Shown piece by piece: positions 43,131 through 54,774 of a stretch of 64,000 nt of DNA. Location: positions 1-64,000 of the forward strand of contig ML769615.1 of the NCBI GenBank assembly GCA_009733575.1. The letters run 5' to 3'. The position numbers and the translations under genes were made by a program. The notes beneath the pieces are model-generated. The model was not told where the DNA came from, ran no database searches, and was given only the letters and a program-made list of their open reading frames with translations. Each line of letters starts with the position of its first letter. The stretch's first letter is position 1. Origin of the DNA: Gymnopus androsaceus JB14 (Eukaryota; Basidiomycota; Agaricomycetes; Agaricales; Omphalotaceae).

Positions 43131-44599
43131 TGATAGGCTGTGAGATTGTCTACCATCCGGATTACTTTGTCCAAACAATTCCAGGTACAAATGACCAATG
43201 GAGAGTCTACTATAACAAAGATGTGGTTCCACAAGTACTGCAGGTGTCTACTCATCATTTCGTTGAGATAGGCCGAGGCAGCCCAAGGCTGCTGAGATGC
43301 TAGGCAAGCTGCCTGAAGATGCTTGGATAAGCTGAGATGAACTATGTACGTACAGGAAGCTACTCAAATATGACTACGTGTGACTACATAAGGGCAGGCT
43401 AGGCCTAGGCCCCCTACTCCATCATTGAGACATCATTGGTGTGCATGTGGAGGAGTAACATGCTTCATGCATGGTAGAGCTCTTGTCCTCTTGCATTATC
43501 TCTCTCTTTTTCAATATATTCTCTAGGGTTTCTGCCTCAAACGCGGTCAAAGTATACGACAGCTGTTGGCCCAAGCCTTGGGCTCCTCCCGACTGGACTG
43601 TCAGTGCTAATCTGCAATACAAGTATGTTTACGATGGCTTCAAGTTACTCTCGCTTCTTGAATGGCATAAAAGTTGCTTGTCTATTCTCATGGTCCTGCA
43701 AACTATTGACCAAGCTCATTGATTTGAAGAAGCAATGGTGACCATGAATTTGGAGATTGCGACGAATGGGCAGGTTGAGGCCAATCACCAATGTAACAAG
43801 TGTGTATGCATCATTGAGACAGATGACAAGGGTAAGTGCATGTAATCTGTACTATTCTCTGTACTGATGTGTTCTCCAGTTCTCAAAGTTTTTGCAGTAG
43901 TCTGTGATGGTGTAACTGTCAGACAACCATGTTGTGGTGTCCCTCACTGCAAGAATAACCTTTGTTCCAATTGCAATAAGTTCTGTTGGGAACACAATGC
44001 TCAGAATTTTATTTGCTGTATCAAGGGCTGCAAGGATCTCATCCACTCACAGGGCTCAAAGACGTGTGCTGATCCCAAACATCAGGCTGCTGAAAGGAAA
44101 TACAATGAGACTGGCACAGCTGCATTCCAGCTCAAGGAACGATTAGCTCATGCACATTGCGCTGATGAAGCTGCGAATGCTATGTGGGATGAAGGTGCTG
44201 ATGACAATTTGGATACAAATGCAGTTGATGTTGTTTCAGAGGACAGCAGCACTCAAATCAAAAATACCAAACACTTCCGTGCTCAGTTTGGACACCACCG
44301 GACACGTAACAAACAGCTAATCATTGCTCCATGTGGTATGATACTTGCACACCAAACGTTCTTTCACTCCGAAGCTATTTCTGCAGTTGCGGTATGTTAT
44401 AGGTTTCTGATTACTTCTTGTTGTACTAACATGCACTTTCCCTTCAGAAATTCTTTATCAACACTTTCAAAGGACGCCAAAAGCCAAACCATTTCATCTT
44501 TGATAGCAACTGTATTCTGTCGAAGCATGTTTGCAAGCACAACGACAAGAGTATCCGAACCTTCTTTGATGACATTGGTCTCGCTGTTGATGTGTTCCA

Positions 44600-45700
44600 T
44601 CACAAGAGTAAACACTCGGTGAAGGACCTTTGGTGTGGTTCACAATGTAATCCTGCAAAGTTTCCTGAGCTCATGTACCCAACCAAGACTGGCAACAAAT
44701 GGTTGATAAGAGCCTCATCAACAGTGACGGTACCATTAAGGTAGGCACCTTGATGCTTGATTACAACCCCACTGGCTATATCAGCCCAACCATGAGCGCA
44801 GATGTATGATGCAGCAGCCTTGGCAGCTTCTTGAGAACACTGGAGATTGCGAGTATACTCCATGTGCTGGACAGCAGGAGTATTCTCCTTGCTTGATTGA
44901 GTAACATTGGAAAAAAAGATGGGAGAGTGTTCGCATGGCTGCAAGGAGTTTAAGTGATTTGATGGAGTGAAGGGCAGCTGAGAAGCCAGCGGAGAGGTGG
45001 GAGGTACTGTGGATGAAAGAAGACCTTGGTCTTGGGTAAGCAGTGGTGAAAGTATGGCGTTGAAATGAGCAGTGCGTTGCTGCACTACGTGTACTTGAAA
45101 TGAGATAGTGGGAGGTTGCGGAAGGATATGCAGAGATGAGGAGGTGCTAGCCAATGCACTAGCGCGGTGGTCTTGGACAGACTGGCATCCTCCTAGAGCC
45201 TCACAGCACTTTTTACAAGCTCTGTTTGCACACTGAGAGTTAGCAGCATGTTTCTCACAGGTACCACACTTCTGATGAGTGCTTCCTTGGCATTGGCTAG
45301 AAGGAGGAGGCTGAGACCATGTCTGGGTTGGGGGCGGTAGCGGTAGAGAGAAGGTATTGGAAGGGCCAGAGGCCTACAAGAGCTACAGTATGCAGCTTCA
45401 CCATCACGCGTGTCTCACCAGCAAAAGAAGGTGCACTTGCGCTGATCTTCAGGCAGGTCAAGACCAGGAGGATTTGGATTGATTGTATCACACTGTAGCA
45501 TGTTTAGCTCCCTGAATACAAGTAATAAAATCACATACCGCTGCAAAAATCCTACCACTATTATGGTTACAATTATCTCAACAAACTTGCCACAGGACAA
45601 GCTTGTTCTCACAGCGAGTGCAAAAAATGCCTTCAGCCTGATCATAGTTCATTATCTAAATAGTAAAAATTAGTGCAAGAAGCAAATGCAAATAAGAAAT
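44600..45700 (-). pseudogene. Cys-rich protein gene fragment, unknown function
   Basis: Minus-strand exons include RCENKLVLWQ (45620-45590), a C-terminal DLPEDQRKCTFFCW piece (45500-45415) and a cluster CGTCEKHAANSQCANRACKK with further cysteines (CCEALGGC) at about 45290-45180. These are followed by a Ser/Pro-rich stretch and a helical end (QEAAKAAASYICAHGWADI) with a stop at 44600. The spacing suggests a zinc-binding module of a kind seen in basidiomycete element-associated proteins; I do not know its function. It abuts the 3' break of the KDZ gene in opposite orientation, so it probably belongs to a different element or is host-gene debris. Confidence 0.4.
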
Positions 45701-46010
45701 TTCCATACCGTTATGTGTATGCATACTCAAGAAGAATGTTAAATTAAAGATATTTACATGCTGAAAAGCGCGTTTGAAACAAGAATTATGAGAGATTATC
45801 AGGGCAGTGCTGAAAGCCTTCTGGCTATTAGAGAAAGTGAAAATTGATGTATAATTACAAGATGCTTGAAGTACAGAAAGAAGTGTAGTACAGACCATGT
45901 GGCTCATTTCCCGGCGTCTCTCTATACTTCCCAGTGTCCCAAAACCCTCTACTGAACCCTGGACTGCATTCTAGACTATATTCTGAACCCTGGACTGGAT
46001 TTAGGTACTT

Positions 46011-46065
46011 GGACTCAGATTTTGGACTTGGACTTAGACTTGGACTTGGACTTGGACTCTTGAGT
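46011..46065. repeat. (TTGGAC)n microsatellite
   Basis: Hexamer TTGGAC/TTAGAC tract. A short TCCAAG tract in the opposite sense lies at 38300-38330, supporting the pairing of these regions as element ends. Confidence 0.8.
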
Positions 46066-46199
46066 TCCCATTTGGTCTCTACTGGGGGCGCTTAAACTTC
46101 CCGCCAAGTTTTGCTTCCATTTTACCAAGCCCTCTACGAGGATTTTACATATTATACCAATCCTCTAGAGGGTGGGTCACCAAGCTACCTTCCATACCA

Positions 46200-46934
46200 A
46201 AAAATTATTATTTGATCAAATTTGCTCCATACATCCCTCAAGTATGGAGTTGTCACATCAATAGTCAAACAAAAAATTACTTTGATCTTGTTGTTTAGAG
46301 AAATGAAATGGGTGCGTACTGTAAAATACCAGTTGAAGGGAACTCATTGAGAGATACTATAAATGTTATTGCAAAAAAAAAAAAAAAAGATCTCTCAAGC
46401 TGGAAGCCGGTGCATGCCACTGCATGCCCTAAACTCATATCATCTGGACACGGACATGTTGCTGTTGATTCTTCTCAAACATCTTCTCATCTCAACCATT
46501 TCTCAGACTTTGGCAATGGAACCAAGCCTCAATGCTTCAAGTTTTGTCAAAGCACTCATCTTGTTGTATCTGCTGACTCTGCTCTCACACCCGGGTCTCT
46601 TGCATATTGAAGGTTTCATCAGTTTTTGGGAGAATTGAGTGCCTTTTTGTTTCGTTCAGACTGAACTTCGACCACAATGTACATTGTTGTTTCATATTGC
46701 TACCTTTGTTTTATCTGCTAATAACTCATTTCAAGCTCTCATGCTTGGATAATGTGCTGGTAGCCTTGTAGGGACTCACTTGCATGTACGTTGTCTCATA
46801 CATTTTTTCCCTCTTCCTCTGCTAATGTCTGCACCTCAGGCTCTTGTGCTAGGCAATTGTGTGCTGCTTGCGATACTGGTTTTATTCCATCTGAACTGCC
46901 GCTAGCACAATTGCTTCCTCAAATTCCTTCAATG
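46200..46934. other. No recognisable gene
   Basis: Two overlapping plus-strand ORFs (46308-46610, 46363-46638) lack domains; a 17-A run at about 46372-46388 precedes the second. It may be a retroposed fragment, but the source was not recognised. Confidence 0.35.
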
Positions 46935-47485
46935 CATCAGGAAAACCTACATGTGCAAAAGTTGCTAGAAATTGACTAAAAGTAGTCAACAAATGCAAAG
47001 CATGTGCAAAATTTGTCAATTATGGCAAGATTATACAGATTATGCAAAGTTAGGTCTGTTATCCATGTCCCTTGGTAAAATTGGCATTATGTTCCCAGAT
47101 TAGACAATTTCATGCACTTTTATACTCTAGTATTCACTTGCATGAACAATGCTCAATGGCGCAAAAACCTCTTATACTATAGCTCAACCATGAGAAAGCA
47201 GGAATATCATGTATAGCCAACTGCAGCATACTACTACATACATTGGTATAATAATACAACAATATCAGCATGGGTATGCATGTATGCACTACCAGTAGCT
47301 TCACAGAGGAAGCGGATGGTCAAAGGTAGTAGTAAAGCTCTAGAATACTGATACAGATGAGCGAATGTTATAAATGCATTAAATTGCATAATTTCTGCCA
47401 TTTTGCCTCGATTTGTCTTATTTATGCAATTTTGATGATTTTATGCAAAGTTATGATAACTTTGCATATTAAGCTTTTCCTGATG
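46935..47485. mobile_element. CATCAG-ended element H (551 bp)
   Basis: Starts CATCAGGAAAACCT and ends AAGCTTTTCCTGATG. The interior is AT-rich and related to 14150-14780. The flanks (TG and AC) are not a simple 2-bp duplication. Confidence 0.6.
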
Positions 47486-49000
47486 ACAGTGCAGCAAAGT
47501 CCACAAAAAAATATGTTGTTGTGCCTTATGTCCTGTTGCGGTGCATTTTCACTTTCACTATCTCCTCACTATCTCTGATAGCTTTTTCAACAGCACCTCC
47601 AAGGTCTTTGACCCTCAAACCTGGCTATAATCAAGCAACTTGTGGTGTGACAAAGCTTTAATGATTCCAGCCTGGAACCATTGCTCTTCATGAAACTAGA
47701 TGCTACCAAAAGTCAACCATATTCGCAGACTTCCCTTTCAATGACTTATTCATGAGATTGCAAGGTATGTACACTTGCTCCCCATTCTACCCTTTTGCTT
47801 ACCGCCTTCTCTAGACTGGTCTCAATTTGCAATCTTCCGCTGTCATGACATTTCAATGAGGCTTACTTGGTTTTGCTCTTGGACAAATACTATGATTGTA
47901 TCTAATGTATCTTACCTTCCGTTTCTTGTTTTGACATTGAAATATATATATATTTTTTATTGTATTTTTGGTGCTTGACAACAATGCCTGTATGAATGTA
48001 TGGGTAGCATGGGGTCATTCCATGTATAGAGGTATGGAGATGCATGGGTGATGTTGTATAGTCTATCTACCTCCCTTTTCTTTTCCATACATGGTATGGA
48101 GTGGTATGGAATGGTATGAGATGTATGGACTCATACACCCATACACTCCCTAACTTGCTGATGTTGAAGCCTGGTAGTTGTTAGGAAGAAACATCATTGA
48201 TCTCACAGTCAAGTGTGATGCAGATGGGGAGTTAGACCGGTGCGGACAATGTAGCAACTTTGTTGCAGCGCGATAGTTCCAGGCTCCAATCTGAGCAGTG
48301 ATGATGAATTTTTGGGAATGGGACTCTTGATTTTTTCAACATTGCAGAAGCTTTCTACTACAAGGCTGTTGGACCCTAGTATTAAATATCCACTGTATTC
48401 TCTTCATCTAGTTCATGTTTGTGCAAGTGGAAAAGCCATGAAGGATCATCAACCATAGCTTGACAATGAAACCCGGCATCCACTGTCTATTGTAAAGCTG
48501 AGTCTCATGTGAGCGTGAGACGAGCTTCAAGTTGTTGGGGAATTTGCAGCTGTTCATGCAAGTGGGGGACAAGCTGGGGGGGGGGTCAAAAGTCAAGTTC
48601 TTATTCTGTAGTTAGCCTCAGTATATATAGAAAACTATCTAGCTTCTAACACACCAGCATATAAGTGCTAGTAGGTAATCAGTTAAGTCTTGGTGAGACT
48701 GAGACTCGGTAAATAAGTAAGTTATTCAGGGTTTATGTACAAAGGTAAGTAAAAGTAAGTAAAAGTCTATCTGATCAAGTCTGAAGGACTTGTTGTAACT
48801 CATACACATATAGATGCATGTGAGGTGCAATGCCCTCTCTCCATTTTAAAAGAAACTGCGGCCCTCTGGGGGGTGTTTTGTGAACTCCCCTTGGTGAGCT
48901 GATTGTAGAAGCAATGCCTCATTTAAGAATTCAATTCCCTTGAGTTCATCCTTGAGTTCATCCTTCAATAGTCTAGCCTAGTATAACTAGTATGTGGGCT
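47486..49000. other. Repeats, no gene
   Basis: 48000-48160 is a hairpin-like tract of TATGGG/CCATAC words (TGTATGGGTAGCATGGGG... against CATACACCCATACACTCC), ending GCTGATG like the CATCAG family. 48700-48780 has AAGTAAGTAAAAGT repeats. No coding support. Confidence 0.4.
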
Positions 49001-49009
49001 TATTACACA

Positions 49010-49280
49010 CCTTGCTTAACAACTTGTTATCCAACAAGCTTGTCCCACTACACCATACTATGCATAGGACTTTGATCAAGGTGCATTCACTAAATTAAGT
49101 ATGGTAGCATTGTGTATACAATTACTCTGTGGCCCTTGGAGTACAATAGAGCCTTGTTGGGCTTTAACTATCAGCTTTGGTGTGATATGGTTCTTAGTAT
49201 CTGTGGTTATAGTCCCCATGGAACATAGGATTTTCAGTTCCACATGGTTTTAGCCTTGGCCAAAAAATTGGCACATCACG
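49010..49280 (+). repeat. Dispersed repeat, copy 1
   Basis: Same-strand homologue of 61585-61820, sharing ACACCATACT, GCATAGGACTTTGATC, GGTGCATTCAC and TAGCCTTGGCCAAAAAAT-like tracts. No coding capacity or terminal repeats recognised. Confidence 0.7.
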
Positions 49281-49500
49281 AAAATTTAATGTAAGATCTT
49301 CTACATGTTTCAAAGACATATGTCTCCTTAATTTGAGCAAAAAGTACAAGGAAAAAATTCAGGAATTTTGAACTTGTGCGAAATCACACTTTTTTCAGGT
49401 TTGCACGAGATGCTTGATTTTTAGAGCCATAAATACTGCACAGATAAGTATAAGATTTTGACAGTAGCTTTGGTACATCTATTAAATTGGTACTGCCAAC

Positions 49501-50462
49501 TAGTGATGTGCCGGCCCGGCTTTGGCCTACGAGCCCCGACTTTGGCCTGGTGGGCTGGGGCTTTGGCTTTCCAAAAGCGAGGCTTGGCCCAGCCTGGCTT
49601 TGGCCTAAGCCGGGGCTTTTCAGGTGGCTGTACAGATTTTCTATACCGTACCATTTCAACCAAAAGTTCACGGTATGTGACATGTGACCTCTACTGTTCA
49701 GAAAATTTAGTGTTTACAAAGTGCAGTGACCTGTGACCGATTTGTGAACTGTTCACTGGCACTGAATCCACCTGTCTTTTTGGTTCATGATATGGTGGAT
49801 ATATTGTTCTGAAGCCAGAAATGGTTTCTTTGTAAGCAAATCAAGGCTAATTTGAGTGTTTTTAAGGATTTTTTTTTTTTTTCCATTTTGGAGGAATATT
49901 TTTTGAAAAATATTTTTGTTTCAGTTGTCACGGTGTTCACAGCCCGACATGACCAGTGACACCCTCCCGTGAACTGTTTGTTTTGAGCCAAAGTGATGCG
50001 TGACTGAACTTTTGGTCAAAACAGTACAGTATATAACAAAGTATAAATTTTTGTGACACAAGTTGTATTTAGTGTACTGTACTTGAAATACTTTGCCTAA
50101 GAGAATATAACTGCGAACTAGGATAGGAATAAAAGAGAAAAGGGCATGTGCAATTGATGTGCAATGGATATAAAGACTGTGGGAATATTTTTGGATCAAG
50201 CCAACAAAAGGCTGAGATGAAGGAAAATTGAGTTAAAGAATTGAGCAAACTTAAAATTAGATTTTATTTGCATAAAACTAGACTCAAAGTGGCATTTAAA
50301 GCTGCATAAACACCCTTACACTGTATGCTGAAAAGCCCCAGCTCACGGCTTTCAAAAACTGAGGCCAGGCCAAAAGCCATCCCAGGCCAAAGGTCACGGC
50401 TTGGCTTTTCACGGCTTGGCTTAGCCGGCCTAGGGCTTTCAGGCCGAGCCGGCACATCACTA
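49501..50462. mobile_element. hAT-like non-autonomous element
   Basis: Starts TAGTGATGTGCCGGCCCGGC and ends GCCGAGCCGGCACATCACTA. Both subterminal parts contain GGCTTTGGCC/GGCCAAAGCC words. A TA-flanked MITE is nested inside. No 8-bp duplication remains. Confidence 0.7.
49646..50029. mobile_element. TA-flanked MITE, GTACCATTT type
   Basis: Left end CCGTACCATTTCAACCAAAA and right end, inverted, CTGTACTGTTTTGACCAAAA, then AGTTCA on both; TA on both sides. Same family as 56136-56285 and the partial copy at 57245. Confidence 0.75.
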
Positions 50463-51016
50463 CAGGCTGTTCTGGATCCGGACTTGTGTCCACCATCATT
50501 TCCCATCATTTCCCATCATTATTTCCCATTGCAGACTGTCAATAGAAATCAATGCATCCACCTGTGGCAGCTCTGAAAGAGGGCTCATCATCAACAAACA
50601 CGGGAAGTATGTGTGATACAAAGGCATCATGCTGGAGCATGTACCCCATGTGTGAATCATGGCACCCAAACTCTCATTGAAGGTCCATGGATTAACCATG
50701 GAGCCTCCAGGGTATGGAGGGTGCATAACTGAGTTTGGCACTTGTCCAAACATCAGCATTTGTGAGTAAGATGGCATGGATGAACCAGCCATCACCACTG
50801 GATTGTATCTAGTTGCAAAGTTGGGGTTCAAGCCAGCTGAAGGCAGGATTGAACCAAACACAAAACTTGAAGGATTGGATTGGGATTGTGGCGTCAAGCC
50901 ACTGTAAGAGAATTCAATGTTGGACTGGGTCCACTGTTGGGAGTATTGCCAATCAAGGCATTTTGAGGCCCAGTCAAGGACTGGTCCAATGTAGGAGGAG
51001 CAGTAGGCATTTGGTG

Positions 51017-51947
51017 CATCAGCAAAAATGCTCTGGGCCTGCGGTAGCCTAAGTAGCCTGGGTGACCTGAGGTTACCCTATAGATCAACCTCAGGTAGCC
51101 TGGGTAGCCTGGGCAGCCTGGGTGACCAGGGCAACAAAGGCTACCCTCTAGGGTTCCCTGAAGCCACCCCATAGGGCTAACATGGATGAACCTGAGGAAG
51201 CCTGAGCAGCCTGAGGCAACATGAGATAGTCTGAAACTTGGTTTAATTTTATACAACCTAAAGAGCCTAAATAACTTCGGGTTTTAAGCTATTAAATATA
51301 TAGATGTTCTGTAATCACAAGCAGTGCTTGATAAAACATCTATAGATCAAAGTTGTAAGTAATTGCACAAAATAAGCGCCAAACTGCGTGGGCACCTGTG
51401 AACTGCGTACAATCAAAAACCTGTTTATGGGGTCAAATCATATTCACCAAGAATATACCAGTTTACCTCCTAAGCTTGCTACACTTAAACATGAGTCTGA
51501 ATAACTTAAGTGAGCTGTTCCGAGATGTAAGTTAAAGTCAATGAGATATTAAGAAGCTTCTTCTAATGAGAATACATTAAGTGAGTACAATAAGAACAAT
51601 AAAATAGTATAAGTTGAGCCACATTGAGTGATAAGACTAAGTATAAGGACAGGTGAATTGTGAGATATCCAAGATGTTTTTTAGATACCACTACTTATGA
51701 TAGGCACTCTCAGGCTACCACAGGTTACCTCAGGATGCTCAGGCTGTCTCAGGTTCACTCAGGTTACCTCAGGCTACCTCAGGTTGACATAGGTTGCCTA
51801 TAACCACCTGAAAAGACCAAGGAAAAGGGGATAAACCTGGATGACCTGGGCAACCTAGGTGACCTAGGGGATCTAGGTTCCCTAGGTAGCCTAGGCACCC
51901 AAAGGAAAGCCTTTGGTAACCCAGGGCCCAGACCATTTTTGCTGATG
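51017..51947. mobile_element. CATCAG-ended element G (931 bp)
   Basis: Starts CATCAGCAAAAATGCTCTGG and ends CCAGACCATTTTTGCTGATG. The outer ~230 bp on each side are CCTGAGG/CCTAGG/GGTAGCC words forming a hairpin, and the centre (51250-51700) is unrelated AT-rich DNA. The flanks are not a clean 2-bp duplication. Confidence 0.7.
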
Positions 51948-52279
51948 CTGGTCTGCATTTGTCAATGTTGATGTCCAACTTGGAATTTCAATTGAAATCC
52001 CAATGCGCCAACATTTGATTTGTAGCAGTGCCTCCATCCCGGATATCCACTTGCATGTTGAATCAACAATTCCAAAGAATTGTTGCATAGTAGTTTCTAC
52101 CAGTTGGTGACTCCATGCAGCTCTAGATACTTATCTAGAGTAGTTGTCGAATCCCCATTGGGATTCTCGAGACCTTTGACAGTGCTCCATTCCATATGGA
52201 ACATGAAATTGTGTCTATCCCAGTAATGGCCCACAATTTCTTGAACTTGCCATTTAACATTGGATTCATCTAAGCTTTT

Positions 52280-52408
52280 CATCAGAAAAACCTGGGTGTT
52301 TGCCATAGCAAGGTCCCCTTCTGTGCAGCTCTGTACAGCTCTGTACAGAACTGTGCAGAGCTGCACAGAGGGGGACCTTGCTATGAGATCACCCAGGTTT
52401 TGCTGATG
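52280..52408. mobile_element. CATCAG-ended element D (129 bp)
   Basis: Starts CATCAGAAAAACCTGGGTG and ends CACCCAGGTTTTGCTGATG, flanked by TT on both sides (52278-52279, 52409-52410). The interior is a hairpin of TAGCAAGGTCCCC and TGTACAGCTC/GAGCTGCACAG words. Removing it with one TT joins EEPG to KSLDESN in frame. Confidence 0.9.
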
Positions 52409-52964
52409 TTGCCTGGCTCTTCCACCAATGCCCTTGACATCAGGTAGAAGCTCTTGAGGGCCTTGGTGTCCTTGAGGCATTCAACTGTTTTCACCATCTT
52501 GCTAAGTGTAGCAAGATCAAGAGCGGCACCTTGTTCTATCATCTCTGAGATGATATGTGCAGGCAACTCATTGAGGAATTTCTTCCTCAGGGTATAGGAG
52601 TTTGGTGGCTATGTCATTCTTGACCCCACCACTGCAGTTTGGCTTTATATGCCCTTACACCCTTTTTGGGGTCATAGGTAGTTGTCTTGAATTTCTCAGC
52701 TGCCACTACATGCATCATTGTAGTTAGCACAAATCAGGCAAATAGCCCAAGAATGAATTTCTTGAAAGTCTATTCTAGTTGGGAATGATGAAGTCCTGTA
52801 ATTTCGTTGTACCGTCTTGGATATACTTGAAATATAGTCATACTTCTTGCCCAATTTGGTAATGGTGCTAAGCAAGAAAAGCGCCCATAAGTGCCCAGTG
52901 GGCGCTCTGATAACTAAAATCCGCCTGGAATAAGGTAATATGTAGTTGGTTTTGATTTTACCTG

Positions 52965-53113
52965 CATCAGCAAAACCTCTATTTTCGCTGGAGAAGACCC
53001 ATTCATTTGGGACATCTCTGGAGCAAGGTCCCCTATTCCAGAGACCTCTGGAGAAAATTGACAGTTTTTTTGACAGCTGTCAAGCTCCAGCAAAAATACA
53101 GGTTTTGCTGATG
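52965..53113. mobile_element. CATCAG-ended element E (149 bp)
   Basis: CATCAGCAAAACC to CAGGTTTTGCTGATG with CTCTGGAG hairpin words, a shorter relative of elements B and C. The flanks TG and AC do not match; a TG follows the AC, so a 2-bp duplication with two extra bases is possible. Confidence 0.75.
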
Positions 53114-54483
53114 ACTGGGGAATTTCCCTTATTAACTTATATAAAAGCCATATTGTACCCTCTCGAGGCTTTTGTATAAGTCTCTAGTGAGGTGACTTAC
53201 AGGTGATTCCTTTTGCTTTCAAATATATATATATATATTGCAAAATGGGGAGGAATGGGAGTGGGATGCAAGTGAAGCGGAAGCATGCTGGGCTGTTACT
53301 GCGGGCGGTGCATGATGAGATATTCGGAAGAGGATATGTTAAATTCTTAGGATTTGTGGAAAAATATCTTCGGATTGATGACTTCGGATTGACGACTTTG
53401 GTGAAATCTCGAGAGCACGGGCGCTCCTGTATCTTCGGAATCTCTTATTGTATATCGCTTGACTCTTAAGATCCACAATCACTAAGAATATCTTAGGTTT
53501 CCGTGCAGCCGTGTATATTTACCGAGGTACTGGAATATCAATGTAGAGTGCTCCGAGGAACGGGAGAAGGAAAATGATGATGGATTACTAAATTTCGGAA
53601 ACTTAACAAAACGCTTATAAGCCCCATAATCGCATAATCTGACCTCCCTATCAGCACTGGTTATAAACGGGCTTCTGATTATGGGGCTTATAAGCGGTTC
53701 TAGCCGGTTATAAATCTCCGATAACTATGCCACAACTAACGGGAAGATCTAGAGGTCTTTGTTCACATTCCTAAATCTCGATTGCGAGTTTAGGGTTGTC
53801 CTTTTTTTTCTTTCTTTTTTTCACGCTAGTGTGATGCATACCCGTTGATAGGTCCTATCTGTTCAAAGGGGTCCAGGGAGCCCCGATTGATTGTTTCATG
53901 ATAGAACCAAGCATCCAGTAGTCCAATGGCAAAAACACGCTCCCAGTCACCAAAAAAGAGGTTTATTCTACATTCCCAAATTTTTGCCAAGATATCACTC
54001 ACTGAGCTCAGTAAGTCAATGAGCGGGAGAAGAACAAGTTGAGAACAGTGGATGAAGGCAGATGCCCAACAAAAGTAACTCCACATGTTCTATCGAGTCA
54101 TGGAATCTTGAAGGGGACAGGGACATGGTCGATGATTCGGAGGGAAATAGTTTCGGCGTTATTCCTTCCGATTTGTATCAAGAAGCACCGGTCGGTCAGC
54201 TACTGCGCTGCTACTTATCTTTCTGGAAAGACATTCAATTAAAGAAAGGAGAAGTTTGGCTACCTGCATTAGCACAATACTGAAGGGTGCATTGTTAATT
54301 TGTTCCTTGATAGGTTGTGATGACACTCCTATATTTCCCTTTGACTTTCGTGTATGAGTGTCTCACTTGTCACTTGCCCATTTTAAGTTCCAGAGGATTC
54401 TAAAATTGAATTTCATTCTCTCATTGCTCCATGAAGCGATACACCTAGTACTAAAGTCTGAACCCAAGTACGCTAATTAGGGG
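53114..54483. other. Mostly no supported gene
   Basis: 53224-53240 is a short (TA)n. An 88-residue ORF at 53203-53469 (VKRKHAGLLLRAVHDEIFG) and a 73-residue ORF at 54062-54283 have protein-like texture but no family I recognise. 53607-53697 is a hairpin (CGCTTATAAGCCCCATAATC and its inverse), a probable MITE. Confidence 0.35.
53609..53694. repeat. Short hairpin MITE
   Basis: CGCTTATAAGCCCCATAATC at the left and GATTATGGGGCTTATAAGCG at the right are exact complements around about 45 nt. Confidence 0.75.
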
Positions 54484-54740
54484 TCATGATCGTAAGCGAA
54501 CAGGAACAAGACTTCTTTCTTTTCTGTATAGAGGTCTGGTTAGTGGAATATACTCCAAGACACTTCCGCATATCTCACTCAGCGTAGGTTCTCCTGTGTC
54601 TGCCACTGTGTATCAAAGTAAGCATGACAGGTAATGCGTAGTAAAACAGACACCCCACCTATGGGTAAAGCCCCTACATTCAATGCGCAGAATGTCGCAG
54701 CAATGAGAAGGCAAGTGAAGTACTTGGAAAGTTTGCTCAT
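54484..54740 (-). CDS. Short secreted-protein ORF beside UstYa gene
   Basis: Two exons (54740-54659 and 54605-54484) give a 67-residue product: a signal peptide (MSKLSKYFTCLLIAATFCAL, then NVGALP), a short body, and a C-terminal part with EYIPLTRPLYRKERSL. The intron is 53 nt, GT-AG. It starts 336 bp from the divergent UstYa-like gene. UstYa-type oxidases often modify ribosomal peptide precursors that have a signal peptide and basic cleavage sites. This ORF has both features but no repeated core, so the link is only a suggestion. It may be a chance ORF, since part of the intergenic stretch is repeat DNA. Confidence 0.35.
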
Positions 54741-54774
54741 AATCTTTGGTTTCAAGAGGGTTTGGATTGCTTGG

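Larger units (their letters stand above)
38570..44706 (+). pseudogene. KDZ transposase with CxC5/CxC6 clusters, broken
   Basis: Coding segments in order: 38570-38675 (ALSQIIALTLF, LKNNILLLYPSD); 41182-41508 (DTPPILLNEAKVFLGHAC, VEACWDVVKDLAWQGN, PTFFCINSGCKYVL); 42235-42404, which must be read on the minus strand (KLQTAVEHEAVLYTSSFGPI); 43131-43285 (CEIVYHPDYFVQT); and 43511-44706. The last carries WAPPDWTVSANLQY, then CCGVPHCKNNLCSNCNKFC, ICCIKGC and CADPKHQ (a CxC6-like cluster), then FGHHRTRNKQLIIAPCG and VDVFHHKSKHS, which belong to the start of the KDZ catalytic region. This order is that of basidiomycete KDZ transposases with CxC5/CxC6 clusters. It is dead: interrupted by a hAT-type element, two MITEs with an inversion, repeat DNA at 43286-43510, and truncated at about 44706. 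Confidence 0.75.
38030..46190. mobile_element. Putative 8-kb KDZ element, heavily nested
   Basis: 38030-38110 (CCCCTATAGAGGAT, then GAATCCTCGTAGAGGGG and AAAATGGAAGCAAAA) recurs inverted at about 46090-46190, and TCCAAGTCCAA-type tracts lie just inside on both sides (38300-38330, 46010-46065). Between them is a CxC5/CxC6-type KDZ gene. I infer these are the terminal repeats of that KDZ element. I could not identify an 8-bp target duplication, so the exact ends are uncertain. Confidence 0.5.
50510..52800 (-). pseudogene. Chromodomain-like element gene, interrupted
   Basis: On the minus strand, ISEMIEQGAALDLATLSKMV and RALVEEPG (52566-52409) continue, after removing the CATCAG element D, as KSLDESNVKWQVQEIVGHYW, DRHNFMFHMEW and LDKYLELHG (52279-52110). 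The W-x-V-x-x-I-V-x-x-x-W/R pattern followed by a W-containing strand and a helix resembles a chromodomain, a reader of histone methylation used by some retroelement integrases and gag-like proteins. Element G interrupts the remainder; beyond it a Pro/Ser-rich tail (TAPPTLDQSLTGPQNALIG) lies at 51010-50890. Stops and frame changes show it is dead. Identity as a retroelement gene is inferred. Confidence 0.45.
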
